Positions 10,242 to 19,407 of a stretch of 64,000 nt of DNA are shown here, piece by piece. Position numbers and translations under genes: made by a program. The DNA is from Gaetbulibacter sp. 4G1 (GTDB lineage: Bacteria > Bacteroidota > Bacteroidia > Flavobacteriales > Flavobacteriaceae): the NCBI RefSeq assembly GCF_002741945.1, contig NZ_MDVN01000002.1, positions 62,001-126,000 of the forward strand, written 5' to 3'. The notes beneath the pieces are model-generated. The model worked only from the letters and a program-made list of their open reading frames with translations, did not search any database and was not told the origin of the DNA. Positions within the stretch are counted from its first letter, which is position 1, and each line of letters opens with the position of its first letter.

Positions 10242-12629
10242 TTATTCATTTTCTATTTTAACCAGGGAAATATTACCGTTATATGGTTTACTTCCTTTTA
10301 ATTCCATTGCATTTCTTGCAGATTGTATATTATCAAATTTTTGGTAATAGATATAATATTTACTTGTAGTTACATCAAAGAAGAAGTCTATATTGGATTG
10401 ACCAGCAGCCACTGCTTTTCTTAAAAATTCATCTCTTTTAGCTACATCACTATGTACACCAACTACAACATAAAATCCGTTTTCGGTATTTTTTACATCT
10501 TTAACAATTTGTATGCTGTTACTCTGCGCTTCACCAGAATCAAAGTCTTCTGCTGTTAAAGGTTCAGATGCAACAGGTGTGAATTGTTTTATTTGGTTTA
10601 AAGCAGCCCTGTCTTTTTGGTATCTATCTTCTTCATTATCGTAAGCAGCACGCTTAATTCTTCTTTTTCTTTCCACCTCAGTAGCAACCTTAATAGTTTC
10701 TAAAGTTGATAATAATCTGTCTTTTGTTCTTAATATCTGTATTTGCTCTGTTTTTAAGTCTTGAATGGCTTTAGAATAGAACGCATTAGCTGGATCATTC
10801 ACATCACTAACTTCTTTAAGTCTTTCTGTATATAAATTCTCTAATCTCACTATTTTTTCATTTTGAGATTTAATTACATTATCAATATCAACTTTTAAAG
10901 ATTCTAATTTTGCATTCTCTGCCGTTACACTTTTAAATGGCTTTGGAGCTTTATAAATACCTCTTTCACTTAAATCATTTTCCTCTTTTAAGTCTTTAAG
11001 GTCTTGTTCTCTACTGGCTACTGTTTCATTTAATTTTGCTAATAATTCTTGTTGCTCAATTTTAGAATCTGTTGTTAACTTAGTAAGATCATATAAATAC
11101 CTAGTGGTTTCATCAGTTGGTGCAGGAACAATTACACCGTCCAATTCTATCATCTTAATTTCTTCTTCCTTCTCTTCTTCCTCTTTTGCCTTCTTCTGTG
11201 CTTCAACTTCTGCTATCGCTTTTTCTTCAGCCAATTTAATTCTAGCTTGTTCATCAGCTTTTAACTTTTCTTCTAGTTTTAATCTAGCTTCTTCAGCTGC
11301 CTTGAGTTTGTTTACTTCTTCTAACTTTAAACGCTCTTCTTCTTCAGCTTTCTTAATAGCATCAACTTTAGCCTGTTCTTCTAATTTAATTCGGGCCTCC
11401 TCATCTGCTATTCTTTTTTCCTCTACTTTGGTTACATTATCTAACTCTAGTTCTGACTTTACACTAGAACTATCTACTGCTTTAACCAAAATTTCTTCTT
11501 CAGTTATTACATTATTTTGTTGTGAAGCACGTTTTCTTTCTTTTGCTTTTTCTGTCGCTGCTAATCGTCTTGCTTCTATTCTGGCCTTAGCTTCTTCTTT
11601 AGCAATTCGTCTTTCTTCTGTACTTAACTTTGGTGTTGTAGTGCTTTTTGCAAGTACTTTTCTTTTCTTTTTGCTTGTTAAAAGCGCTTGTTCATCGTCA
11701 TCTCCGCTATAACTATATCGTTCTTTATTTTTGAATTTATATGCTAAAGTAATTTCATGGGAGTTTCCAAAACCTGAAAAATCACCTATAGACTTCTCAT
11801 AATTATATTCTATTGCGATTTGAGTGCTAATGTTTAATCCTAATCCTCCTGACATACCATATATGCTATTATACCCTGCTTGCATCCAAATCCCTTTTGG
11901 CACACTTAACATAACTAGCCCAGAAATAACGGTTTGATCTTTTTTAAATTCTGATCGTAATAATCCTGAAAATTTACTTTCATCAAAAAAACCACGACTG
12001 TTTACATAACCTGTATACATTATATGACCTTGAACACCTTGTTCTGGGTTATCTTCAATAAGGTTTGAATTGAGTAAATTATAGGAAACGGCATTGTTTA
12101 TAGACACTCCAAAATCAAAAAAATCTGTACCATAATTTATACCAGGGTTTACCGTAATTATGGAATTTGATGGTATGTTTTCTAATGATGGATCTGGAAA
12201 ATTTGTGTTAACCCTACCTTCATTTATACCACTCTTGTAAAACCCAAGGTTAAGTCCAAACGTTAAATTACTATCAGTATTAAGAACCGCATTGTATGCA
12301 AAATTTAAAATACCTCCAAAAGTTGTTAATACACCATAATCTTGTTGAAACACTCCAACTCCAATACCCATATTTTCTCTAAACCTTCCAGCATAACTCG
12401 CTAAATATGTTAATGGTGCATCATCAAACTGAACCCATTGTCTTTTATTATAAAAGCTTATATACTTATTTTGCTCTCTTACAAAACTAAATGTTGGGTT
12501 AATAGTATATTTGTTAAACTTTAAAGAATTTCTAGTTGGTATATCAAAAGCAACAATTCCATCCTCTTGAGAATAGAATTGCTGTGTAATACAGAAAAAT
12601 AAAACTATATGTAATAATAGTTTTTTCAT
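10242..12629 (-). CDS. PorP/SprF-type barrel fused to a long coiled coil and SPOR-like tail
   Basis: A 795-residue outer-membrane protein. Residues 1-20 are a signal peptide (ending YSQ). About 25-310 is a PorP/SprF-like barrel (INPTFSFVREQNKYISFYNK, later strands ending HEITLAYKF). About 330-510 is a strongly charged Lys/Glu/Ala-rich coiled coil with many 'EARLKLEE'-type heptads. Residues 520-690 form a second helical charged region. The last ~80 residues (GFYVVVGVHSDVAKRDEFLR onward) resemble a SPOR domain, a fold that binds denuded peptidoglycan at division sites. Normal PorP/SprF proteins are 300-350 residues, so the added 450 residues suggest a barrel tethered through the periplasm to the cell wall. 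It starts 1 base after the cargo gene's stop and is presumably the dedicated partner of that protein. Confidence 0.8.
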   Translation of the reverse strand: MKKLLLHIVLFFCITQQFYSQEDGIVAFDIPTRNSLKFNKYTINPTFSFVREQNKYISFYNKRQWVQFDDAPLTYLASYAGRFRENMGIGVGVFQQDYGVLTTFGGILNFAYNAVLNTDSNLTFGLNLGFYKSGINEGRVNTNFPDPSLENIPSNSIITVNPGINYGTDFFDFGVSINNAVSYNLLNSNLIEDNPEQGVQGHIMYTGYVNSRGFFDESKFSGLLRSEFKKDQTVISGLVMLSVPKGIWMQAGYNSIYGMSGGLGLNISTQIAIEYNYEKSIGDFSGFGNSHEITLAYKFKNKERYSYSGDDDEQALLTSKKKRKVLAKSTTTPKLSTEERRIAKEEAKARIEARRLAATEKAKERKRASQQNNVITEEEILVKAVDSSSVKSELELDNVTKVEEKRIADEEARIKLEEQAKVDAIKKAEEEERLKLEEVNKLKAAEEARLKLEEKLKADEQARIKLAEEKAIAEVEAQKKAKEEEEKEEEIKMIELDGVIVPAPTDETTRYLYDLTKLTTDSKIEQQELLAKLNETVASREQDLKDLKEENDLSERGIYKAPKPFKSVTAENAKLESLKVDIDNVIKSQNEKIVRLENLYTERLKEVSDVNDPANAFYSKAIQDLKTEQIQILRTKDRLLSTLETIKVATEVERKRRIKRAAYDNEEDRYQKDRAALNQIKQFTPVASEPLTAEDFDSGEAQSNSIQIVKDVKNTENGFYVVVGVHSDVAKRDEFLRKAVAAGQSNIDFFFDVTTSKYYIYYQKFDNIQSARNAMELKGSKPYNGNISLVKIENE

Positions 12630-12630
12630 G

Positions 12631-14070
12631 CTATTTAATGATTGTTATCGAGCCTTTTTTAGTTTTATTATCTTGAGTTGTAATAACATAATAATAAACA
12701 GGGTTTATAGCTTTAAATGCTAATTGCTCTTCTGGCCAATTATTTAAATAGTTATCGGTTTGAAGCATTACTTTGCCTTGAGCACTAAGTATGGTTACAG
12801 ATGCATTTGCTCCGTTTACATACTCTTGCGGAATTATCCATGTATCATTTATTCCATCGCCATTAGGACTAATTAAATTTGGAATACTAGAAACATTAGG
12901 AAAAGCAGTACTTACTTTAAATAGAAATTCGCTTGTAGATATGCATCCTACAGTTTGTTTAATTACAACCTTATAGTCACCTGTTTGAGTAGCTTCGTAA
13001 CTATTACTAGTTGCTCCTGCAATTAAGGTGTCATTTAAATACCACTTAAACTCAGGGTTATTGGCAGTTGTAGTTACCGTTGCAACTAAGGTTTCATTAT
13101 CTTCAATCATGTTAAGCTCTGGGACATCAATCTCACTAGTAAACCCAACACCATTTAAATCTATTGTTGCACTTGTTGCACAATCTCCTAAATCTATATC
13201 TACAGAAAACTCTCCAGATTCATTAGTTACATACATTTGGTTTGTTGCTCCAGGAATTTCTGTACCATCTTTATACCATTGATAGCTAATACCGTTTATA
13301 GCACTTAAAGTTGTTGAACCTTGACTTGCGCAATACGGGTTACCAAGACTAGAACTAATAGACGATGTTCCGTTTGTTGTTGATTCGCTTACAGTAACTC
13401 GATTTGAAAATGAATTTGATGTACATGTACCATAATTAGTTTCAGCAAAATAGGTACCTGATTGATTTACAGATAGAGTATTTCCAGATGAAACAAAAAC
13501 TGATGTTGTTGGACTTGTTACTTTATACCAATTAAATGTAAGTGATGGGTATTGTAAAGGTGAATCGTTATCACCTGTTCCAGGATCATCAATAGTTAAC
13601 AAATAACTACCGCCTGAACAATACACTCCTGTATCAATCAAATTGTTTATTGAGAATGGTGTGTCTTGAATTTTATAATATGCAGGAAAAGCTACCGAAC
13701 CTGTACTTGTAGCAGTTGGAGCAGTACTTTTAACTCTAACCTTATAAGATTGACCAGCTGTATCAGTTGGTAATGAAATACTTAATGTTGCTGGAGATGT
13801 TGTAATTGCTCCTTGTGCAGAAGTATATACTACAGTAGCATTAGAAAAAGCACCAGTTTCATCAGAAAGTTCTATTACAAATTGATTGGATGAACTCAAA
13901 TTTCCTTCAGGGGAAAAAGAAAACGTAACATTATAAGTATTGAAAGAAGGACTTGCACAAGCCTGACTGAAGCCTAAACTTGGCGTACTTATAACCACTT
14001 GTGCATCAATAATATTAGGTGCAAGAAGTGCAAAAAGCGTTATAACACAAGTAATGTAAAAATTCTTCAT
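12631..14070 (-). CDS. Secreted Ig-like protein with gliding-type (type B) T9SS C-terminal domain
   Basis: A 479-residue surface protein. Residues 1-23 are a signal peptide (ending IDAQ). They are followed by a beta-sandwich region and Ig/PKD-like modules; one contains a Gln-Trp-Tyr-Lys-Asp motif (YQWYKDGTEIPGAT) and another FKWYLNDTLIAGAT, both typical of bacterial Ig-like domains. The last ~85 residues begin IPNLISPNGDGINDTWIIP, the standard gliding-motility-associated C-terminal domain, which sends proteins through T9SS with the help of a PorP/SprF-like partner. The next gene, 1 base away on the same strand, encodes such a partner with a SPOR tail, so the two form a cargo/secretion pair like the larger pair beside them. 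Ligand unknown. Confidence 0.85.
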   Translation of the reverse strand: MKNFYITCVITLFALLAPNIIDAQVVISTPSLGFSQACASPSFNTYNVTFSFSPEGNLSSSNQFVIELSDETGAFSNATVVYTSAQGAITTSPATLSISLPTDTAGQSYKVRVKSTAPTATSTGSVAFPAYYKIQDTPFSINNLIDTGVYCSGGSYLLTIDDPGTGDNDSPLQYPSLTFNWYKVTSPTTSVFVSSGNTLSVNQSGTYFAETNYGTCTSNSFSNRVTVSESTTNGTSSISSSLGNPYCASQGSTTLSAINGISYQWYKDGTEIPGATNQMYVTNESGEFSVDIDLGDCATSATIDLNGVGFTSEIDVPELNMIEDNETLVATVTTTANNPEFKWYLNDTLIAGATSNSYEATQTGDYKVVIKQTVGCISTSEFLFKVSTAFPNVSSIPNLISPNGDGINDTWIIPQEYVNGANASVTILSAQGKVMLQTDNYLNNWPEEQLAFKAINPVYYYVITTQDNKTKKGSITIIK

Positions 14071-14229
14071 TCGATATTATTTTCTTTAAAAGAGAAATGT
14101 TTATCATTACTATCATAGAGTTTTAATTACCTGCTTCATTATTACTGGTTAATCATAATAAATTCCGATGTTTATGTACAAACAGGAAATCGAAAAGTTC
14201 TATCAAACTAATAATAACTGGATTCACTT

Positions 14230-15561
14230 CTAATCGTCTATTCGATTTAAATCTGGATCAACTTCATTTGAAGCTATTATTTTATTAATTCTTAACCTAT
14301 AATCTGGTCGTCTTTTATTTTTTAAATCAATAAACGTTTCAGAATTATTACTTTTAGAATAAACATTAAAAAATGCTGTATTTCCATACCAGTTCTCTAA
14401 ATCTTCATTATTCATATTGTTTTCAACAAAAATGTTTCCATTACAATTGTTAAAATACATATCTGTAAATTTGATTTTTTCCAAATTTTCTTGATTAACT
14501 CTAATTTTATCTTCAAATAAAACCGCTGGATTAAAACCAGATATAACACTTTTAACCATTTCTAGTGAAGCGTTATGACCAACATAAACTGCCTCTTTAA
14601 CTAAGCCTTGATTTATATCAGATTTTAAATCATCACTATCTGTTATTAAAGTTATATTTTTTGCTACTACTAAAGTTCCTTTTTTTGTGAAGTCTACTTC
14701 CTCTTTATTATCATAGGAATTTACCTGTAAACATCTAGCTCCAGAGCTATTTGAAACATAAGGCGAACGAATAGCTAAAGAGTTGGATAAATTACATTGT
14801 GCTCCATAATTAAATTTAAAATCATTACTGTTTGACTTATACGAAACGGCTTTATTTAAATTAACCTCACCTCCTAAAACTTCAAATGAATTACCTGCAC
14901 AATGACTAACCATTATATTTTCTAATACAGTTTCGTTACCAACACTAGCCAATAAAAGTCCGTTAAAATAGCCTGCATTTTTAATTCTCTTACCTGCATA
15001 TTCAATTCTTACATATCTTAATATTCCAGAATTACTTGCAGGATTTTCTCCTCCATAGTTTGAGTTTTTATAAATAGTTGCATTAAGTTGTGTATAATAC
15101 GATGCTACAGATCCGCTTCCAAATTTTGTTATAGGTGCGTCACCAAGAATAATTAGTCCGCCCCAATCCCCTGCTCTTTTAACACTTCTGTTTGATGTAA
15201 AAATAATAGGGTCTGTTTCTAAACCATCTGCAATTATTTTTGCCCCTTTAGAAATAGTAAGTGATCCCTTTGTAGCATAATCTCCTATAATTACTGTTCC
15301 TGGCTCTATAGTAAGTGTCGTACTATCTGTAACAAAAACGCTACCAGACAGTAAGTAAACATATCGTTTTGAAAGTTTTGTGTCTTCGGTTATATTGCCT
15401 GCTAGTATCTGAGTAGGTTCACCATGATCTACCGACTTAGGCTTAAACTCCGTCCAATTGTGTAACCAATTATCAGTACCAATTATTCCTTTTTCTTGTT
15501 GTCCAAAAATGTTTCCAGCAACTAGAAGAAATACACATAGTATTTGAGTAAAATTTTTCAT
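14230..15561 (-). CDS. Secreted right-handed beta-helix protein
   Basis: A 443-residue exported protein with a signal peptide (residues 1-20, ending IFGQ). It belongs to a Bacteroidota family recognisable by DSTTLTIEPGTVIIGD, TKGSLTISKGAKIIADG and RAGDWGGLIILGDAPI. These repeated hydrophobic turns are typical of a parallel beta-helix. No T9SS sorting domain is seen, so it is probably periplasmic or outer-membrane associated. Relatives are commonly found beside TonB-dependent receptors and are often mislabelled as transporters; no enzymatic residues can be assigned. It has its own promoter-like element 52 bases upstream and is not co-transcribed with the neighbouring adhesin pair. Confidence 0.6.
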   Translation of the reverse strand: MKNFTQILCVFLLVAGNIFGQQEKGIIGTDNWLHNWTEFKPKSVDHGEPTQILAGNITEDTKLSKRYVYLLSGSVFVTDSTTLTIEPGTVIIGDYATKGSLTISKGAKIIADGLETDPIIFTSNRSVKRAGDWGGLIILGDAPITKFGSGSVASYYTQLNATIYKNSNYGGENPASNSGILRYVRIEYAGKRIKNAGYFNGLLLASVGNETVLENIMVSHCAGNSFEVLGGEVNLNKAVSYKSNSNDFKFNYGAQCNLSNSLAIRSPYVSNSSGARCLQVNSYDNKEEVDFTKKGTLVVAKNITLITDSDDLKSDINQGLVKEAVYVGHNASLEMVKSVISGFNPAVLFEDKIRVNQENLEKIKFTDMYFNNCNGNIFVENNMNNEDLENWYGNTAFFNVYSKSNNSETFIDLKNKRRPDYRLRINKIIASNEVDPDLNRIDD

Positions 15562-15612
15562 GAGTATTTTTTTATGTTAAATAGCAAATAGGTATATCTT
15601 TAATATTAAGCT

Positions 15613-15645
15613 CAAATATATAACAAAATATCTATGAAATACCAA
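15613..15645 (-). promoter_or_regulatory. Flavobacterial -33/-7 promoter for the beta-helix protein
   Basis: On the minus strand, TTG (15643-15645) is separated by 22 bases from TATATTTG (15613-15620), matching the TTG-N17-23-TAnnTTTG consensus of Flavobacterium promoters. The start codon lies about 50 bases downstream. Seen by eye only. Confidence 0.45.
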
Positions 15646-15825
15646 TTATTTCGATAAAATGCTTAAAATGATCATTTTTATATTACTTTTTTATCGATGA
15701 AATACACATTAACAAGACAAAAAAAATAGAAATAAAAGAAATGTAAAGCTTATTACATTTCTTTTATTTCTATTTTAGGTTTGAAAAACAATAGAATTAA
15801 ATCTATTATCTAATCAATAGAGTTA

Positions 15826-16272
15826 TCAATGAAACTCACTATACTCATGTAATGATTTCATAGTTTCTTCATAAAACAGAATAGCAGCAATTAAATTACT
15901 AGTATCTGAATATGGTAATATTCGTCTTTGAAACTCATTGTTTGTCTCCAAAAAGCTCTCTGTAGCTTCAAATTGTTCATCAAGCGCTGTTCTATTGTCT
16001 TTATCGTTCGGAATTCCTAAAGTAGTCATAGTTACTCCAGGTTTAGTAGCAAATGCAATATATGGCAATAATTTAACAAGGCTTTCTATCCGTTCAACAT
16101 ACAAATCCAATAACTGACCTTTTTGCATTCTGTCTAGATCTTCTTTTGTATGATATTTCTTTATAGAAACTTTTTCGCTAATGATGCTTTTTGCTACTTT
16201 CTTTTTTTGAGCAAAACCAATGCCAGTAACTAAAAAGAAACTAAAACTTATTAAAATAATTCTTATTTTCAT
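15826..16272 (-). CDS. Small secreted protein of unknown function
   Basis: A 148-residue protein with a clear signal peptide (residues 1-21, ending GFAQ), then a basic stretch (KKKVAKS) and a mostly helical body. No cysteine pair, lipobox, metal motif or known domain was recognised. The body (KGQLLDLYVERIESLVKLLP, later ILFYEETMKSLHEYSEF) suggests a small helical periplasmic protein. A good flavobacterial promoter sits 25 bases upstream, so it is likely expressed as a single gene. The neighbouring secreted proteins are not close enough for an operon. Confidence 0.7.
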   Translation of the reverse strand: MKIRIILISFSFFLVTGIGFAQKKKVAKSIISEKVSIKKYHTKEDLDRMQKGQLLDLYVERIESLVKLLPYIAFATKPGVTMTTLGIPNDKDNRTALDEQFEATESFLETNNEFQRRILPYSDTSNLIAAILFYEETMKSLHEYSEFH

Positions 16273-16595
16273 GTCGAAGATTTAAGGGTTTAAAAAGCAA
16301 ATTTATGTAATTAATCGTAAAAAACAAGCGTTTCATCGATTTTTTTATAAATTTATTTAGTTTCGGCATTTAAAAAAAAACTATTTTATCAAAAAAAGAA
16401 TGGTTTACTATTCATATTAACTATGGTAATCAATATTTAGGTCTAGTAGCCTCACAAAATTAATAGAACTATTGTTCAGAAATAAAAACAGTCATGAAAT
16501 AATGTATTTTTCTGTGAAGATTAAAAATAGAGCATAGAAAAGAGGAGAAATTAATAAATTTTATGAGCAATTTATACTCATTAAAAATCAATCTT
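16273..16595. other. 323-base intergenic stretch
   Basis: AT-rich DNA between the LytTR regulator's stop and the small secreted protein. It holds that protein's promoter and an ATCGATGAAA motif. No open frame, hairpin with a T-tract, or RNA gene was seen in the rest. Confidence 0.5.
16298..16327 (-). promoter_or_regulatory. Flavobacterial -33/-7 promoter for the small secreted protein
   Basis: Minus-strand TTG (16325-16327), 19-base spacer, TAAATTTG (16298-16305), an exact match to TTG-N17-23-TAnnTTTG. The start codon at 16272 is 25 bases downstream. A copy of the recurrent ATCGATGAAA motif (16331-16340, minus strand) lies 3 bases upstream of the TTG. Confidence 0.5.
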
Positions 16596-17348
16596 TTATG
16601 ACAAAAATTCTCTTAATCTAGTGTAGCTTTCTTGACTTATTTGAATTTCTTCATTGTGCGAAGGATTAAGTTTAGCTATATAGTTATCATTATAGTTTTT
16701 AGTAAGTTGTTGAATTGAATTAATGTTGGCTATTACTTTTCTATTGACTCTAATAAAAATGTTAGGATCTAGAATCTCTTCTAATTGATTTAATGAATAA
16801 TTTAAAGAATAAGATACATTATCAAATAATTTCACAAATACAATTCCTGTTCTATGAAAATATGCAATATTATCCGTTATTATTGGTATATACCCTTTAC
16901 CTTCTTTAACTAAAAACCTTTTCTTATAATCATGTTTTTTAAAATTGAAAATAGAGTCATTAATAATACCTTGATTATTTACATAGATTGTTTTTTTATC
17001 CATAAACGATTTTAATGTGTCTTTTAAATGTTCATATACAATAGGTTTCAATAAATAATCAATACCACTGGTTTTAAATACTTGAATTGCGTAATAATCA
17101 TATGCTGTCGTAAAAATTACTGGTGTAGTAATATTATATTCTTTAAATATCTCTAGTGATTTTCCGTCAGATAAATGAATGTCCATAAAAATTAAATCTG
17201 GTAGGAAATTATTTTTAAGCCAACTTACAGATTCAAAAACACTGTCTATTTCTGCAACTATTGTAAATGGTAATGCCGTTTTTTTTAACAAAGCCTTCAA
17301 ATTATCTACAGATAGCTTTTCATCTTCTATTATAACAATCCTTAACAT
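16596..17348 (-). CDS. LytTR-family response regulator (orphan)
   Basis: A 250-residue two-component regulator of the LytR/AlgR type. Residues 1-120 are a receiver domain with an N-terminal acidic pair (IEDEKLS), the phospho-acceptor Asp in LIFMDIHLSDG, Thr in VIFTTAYDYY and Lys in YLLKPI. About 150-250 is a LytTR DNA-binding domain (FIRVNRKVIANINSIQQL is the characteristic strand-turn). No histidine kinase gene is adjacent, so its partner must lie outside the window. The gene downstream of it in transcription is 323 bases away, and the M3-like gene upstream ends 63 bases before its start, so co-transcription with that gene is possible. Confidence 0.9.
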   Translation of the reverse strand: MLRIVIIEDEKLSVDNLKALLKKTALPFTIVAEIDSVFESVSWLKNNFLPDLIFMDIHLSDGKSLEIFKEYNITTPVIFTTAYDYYAIQVFKTSGIDYLLKPIVYEHLKDTLKSFMDKKTIYVNNQGIINDSIFNFKKHDYKKRFLVKEGKGYIPIITDNIAYFHRTGIVFVKLFDNVSYSLNYSLNQLEEILDPNIFIRVNRKVIANINSIQQLTKNYNDNYIAKLNPSHNEEIQISQESYTRLREFLS

Positions 17349-17411
17349 ACATTGCTTTTATTAATTAATCCTCACAACTTTTAATGGTTTCTTATAAATT
17401 ACATCTAAGCT

Positions 17412-19259
17412 CTATTTTTTTATATTAAATTGTTTATCCATTTCATCAAAGTAGTAGTACATTTTTTTAATTAAACTATTATAAACATGAGGCTTGGTCA
17501 TATCAATTCCTGCTTCTTTAAGTATTTGAAAAGAGCGATCACTTTTAGCATTTGTTTTACCGATTAATAACTTTTTCACTTGGACTTCTCCTATGTTCTC
17601 CAATATATTACAAGCAGCAGCCATTGCAACAGGCCAATATTGATGTTCATAAGTATTAAATGGTTGTGCAATAGTCATCCACTCATAAGCATATTCTTTT
17701 GGGATTTCAATTTGTTTGCCATAATAGTTTTTTAAAACTCCATAATAAATATTTGACACTTCTTCACCATTAGGTGATTTTCCCATTTGAAGCCTCTTTT
17801 CGATTTCATATTCAAAAGAAGCATAAACAGCATACTTAAAAAACGTATTATAAAGACTATAAATGCCAGCTTGTAAATAAGCAAGTTTCTCTTCTTTATT
17901 ATGGGCCTCTTTAATCAAGTAATCTTGGTGTAATAAGCTACCCACATAAATAATTCCATTGTTATATACTGGTGGATCATCGCGTGTATCAGGCTTGTAA
18001 TGATGCTGGGCTAGATTACCAACAATTGCCCTTGAAAGCACACTTGAGGCTCTATAAGTATTATTATAAGGCATGATGGTATAAGGTTTAGCACCTCCTA
18101 CAGGAGGGAAAATAGCCCACATAATTCGCTTGTTTTTTGACATTTCAAAATGAAAAGTATTTTCATTTAATAATGAATCTATTTTAGATTTATATTCGTC
18201 TCCTAAATAATGTGTAGAATTGTAAACAATATCAATGCTTTCTTGTAGGCTAAATTCTCTATCTATATTTGCTGTTCCTGCATAAACATCTGCATAATGT
18301 GGCTTTTTATTACCATTTAATTTAGCTACTATTTTGCAATATTTTTGTAATAATTCTCTATGCTTAAAGGCAATATCTCTAAATGTGCTTGTAGTGCCTA
18401 CCGGAAAACCATCTCTAATAAAGAATTCTGCATCAATTCCTGAAGAAAACCCTCTAAACTTACCAATTTGAAGTTCCGTTTCTATTCTTTTAGTTAATTG
18501 AATAGCAAGTATGTCTTTATACTTGCTTATACTGTTAAGAAAAGTTTTTGATACATTAACTCTGTCTTTAGAATTACTACTCTTTCTAATATTGAAAAAT
18601 TGTCGAGGGAATACTTTTATTCTTTCTTTATTAGAAAGCATTACTTCTGGCCAATCTAAATTTTTATTTTCAAATAGTGCTTGATACGTTTGACCAGATT
18701 GAAGCCATAAGCGTTTCATTCCCAAAAGTGCTTTCTCAGTTTCTTTTGGTAGCCTAAATTTAGCTTCTTCTTTAATACGATTAATTCTTTTTATATGTTT
18801 GGCTAATTTTGGCTGAGTTAGAATTTGTTTTTGAATATCGTTTGATGGTATTTTAGCAATTTCATAATTTATAAAACTTGTTGTTGCTTCTATCTCATCT
18901 TCTATCTCTAATGCTTCTAAAAACTGTTGTTGTGCCTCAACAGATGTGTAATCAAGATTTTCCATCAATGCGCCATATATAACTAATTTTGCAACTTTCC
19001 CTCTTAATTGCGATACACGCTCAAGAACCATGTATAAATTATCGTAATCTTCTTTAATTAAACCTTCTAAATGAGATACTTGAATATTCTCTTTTTTTAA
19101 CTGTGCGATTTTAGATTCCCAAGGAATACTATCATCATATATAGATTTCAAATCCCACTTAAAACTTGATGGAACAAAAGGTTTAGAGTTTTGTTGAGCC
19201 TTAGCAAAGAGACTAAAGCAAAAAACAAGAAGCAAAAGGTTTCTGATAATAATTTTCAT
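17412..19259 (-). CDS. Secreted M3 (oligoendopeptidase F-like) protein lacking the HExxH zinc motif
   Basis: A 615-residue exported protein (signal peptide 1-22, ending FAKAQ). It has the layout of the M3B/PepF family: an N-terminal helical half beginning WDLKSIYDDSIPWESKIAQL and a C-terminal half ending with the helical FxYxYxxEIE segment. Where PepF carries HELGH, followed later by the third zinc ligand Glu, this protein has AIVGN-LAQHHY (about residues 410-420) and no Glu in the expected place. The residues needed to bind zinc are therefore missing and it is probably not a peptidase. The frame is intact, without stops, so it appears to be a maintained pseudoenzyme rather than a dead gene; a binding or scaffold role is possible. 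It lies next to a regulator and to gene scraps. Confidence 0.65.
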   Translation of the reverse strand: MKIIIRNLLLLVFCFSLFAKAQQNSKPFVPSSFKWDLKSIYDDSIPWESKIAQLKKENIQVSHLEGLIKEDYDNLYMVLERVSQLRGKVAKLVIYGALMENLDYTSVEAQQQFLEALEIEDEIEATTSFINYEIAKIPSNDIQKQILTQPKLAKHIKRINRIKEEAKFRLPKETEKALLGMKRLWLQSGQTYQALFENKNLDWPEVMLSNKERIKVFPRQFFNIRKSSNSKDRVNVSKTFLNSISKYKDILAIQLTKRIETELQIGKFRGFSSGIDAEFFIRDGFPVGTTSTFRDIAFKHRELLQKYCKIVAKLNGNKKPHYADVYAGTANIDREFSLQESIDIVYNSTHYLGDEYKSKIDSLLNENTFHFEMSKNKRIMWAIFPPVGGAKPYTIMPYNNTYRASSVLSRAIVGNLAQHHYKPDTRDDPPVYNNGIIYVGSLLHQDYLIKEAHNKEEKLAYLQAGIYSLYNTFFKYAVYASFEYEIEKRLQMGKSPNGEEVSNIYYGVLKNYYGKQIEIPKEYAYEWMTIAQPFNTYEHQYWPVAMAAACNILENIGEVQVKKLLIGKTNAKSDRSFQILKEAGIDMTKPHVYNSLIKKMYYYFDEMDKQFNIKK

Positions 19260-19263
19260 ACGT

Positions 19264-19407
19264 TCATATATTTTTTAAATGTGAAATCATTTTTTTTCTA
19301 CCTTTTTCATCTGGTAGGCGTCCATATCCAGCTATTAAATTATCAACAGCATGTTTTGGTTTTGATGTACCAGGAATAACAGATTTAATATGAGGAATAC
19401 GTAAAAT
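19264..19407 (-). pseudogene. C-terminal fragment of an aldo/keto reductase
   Basis: A minus-strand frame of 47 codons without a start reads ILRIPHIKSVIPGTSKPKHA, then VDNLIAGYGRLPDE, and stops at 19264. The 'V-S-VIPGT-KP-H--DNL-AG-G-LP' pattern is the well-known C-terminal end of aldo/keto reductases, the loop that closes over NADP and the final helix. The catalytic barrel is absent. The upstream side merges with a transporter fragment in another frame, which points to a deletion joining two genes. Confidence 0.6.

Noticed and set aside
11104-11712. A 202-codon plus-strand open frame, Ser-rich
   Set aside because: It is the reverse reading of the Lys/Glu/Ala-rich coiled coil on the minus strand, with no signal, domain or start context.
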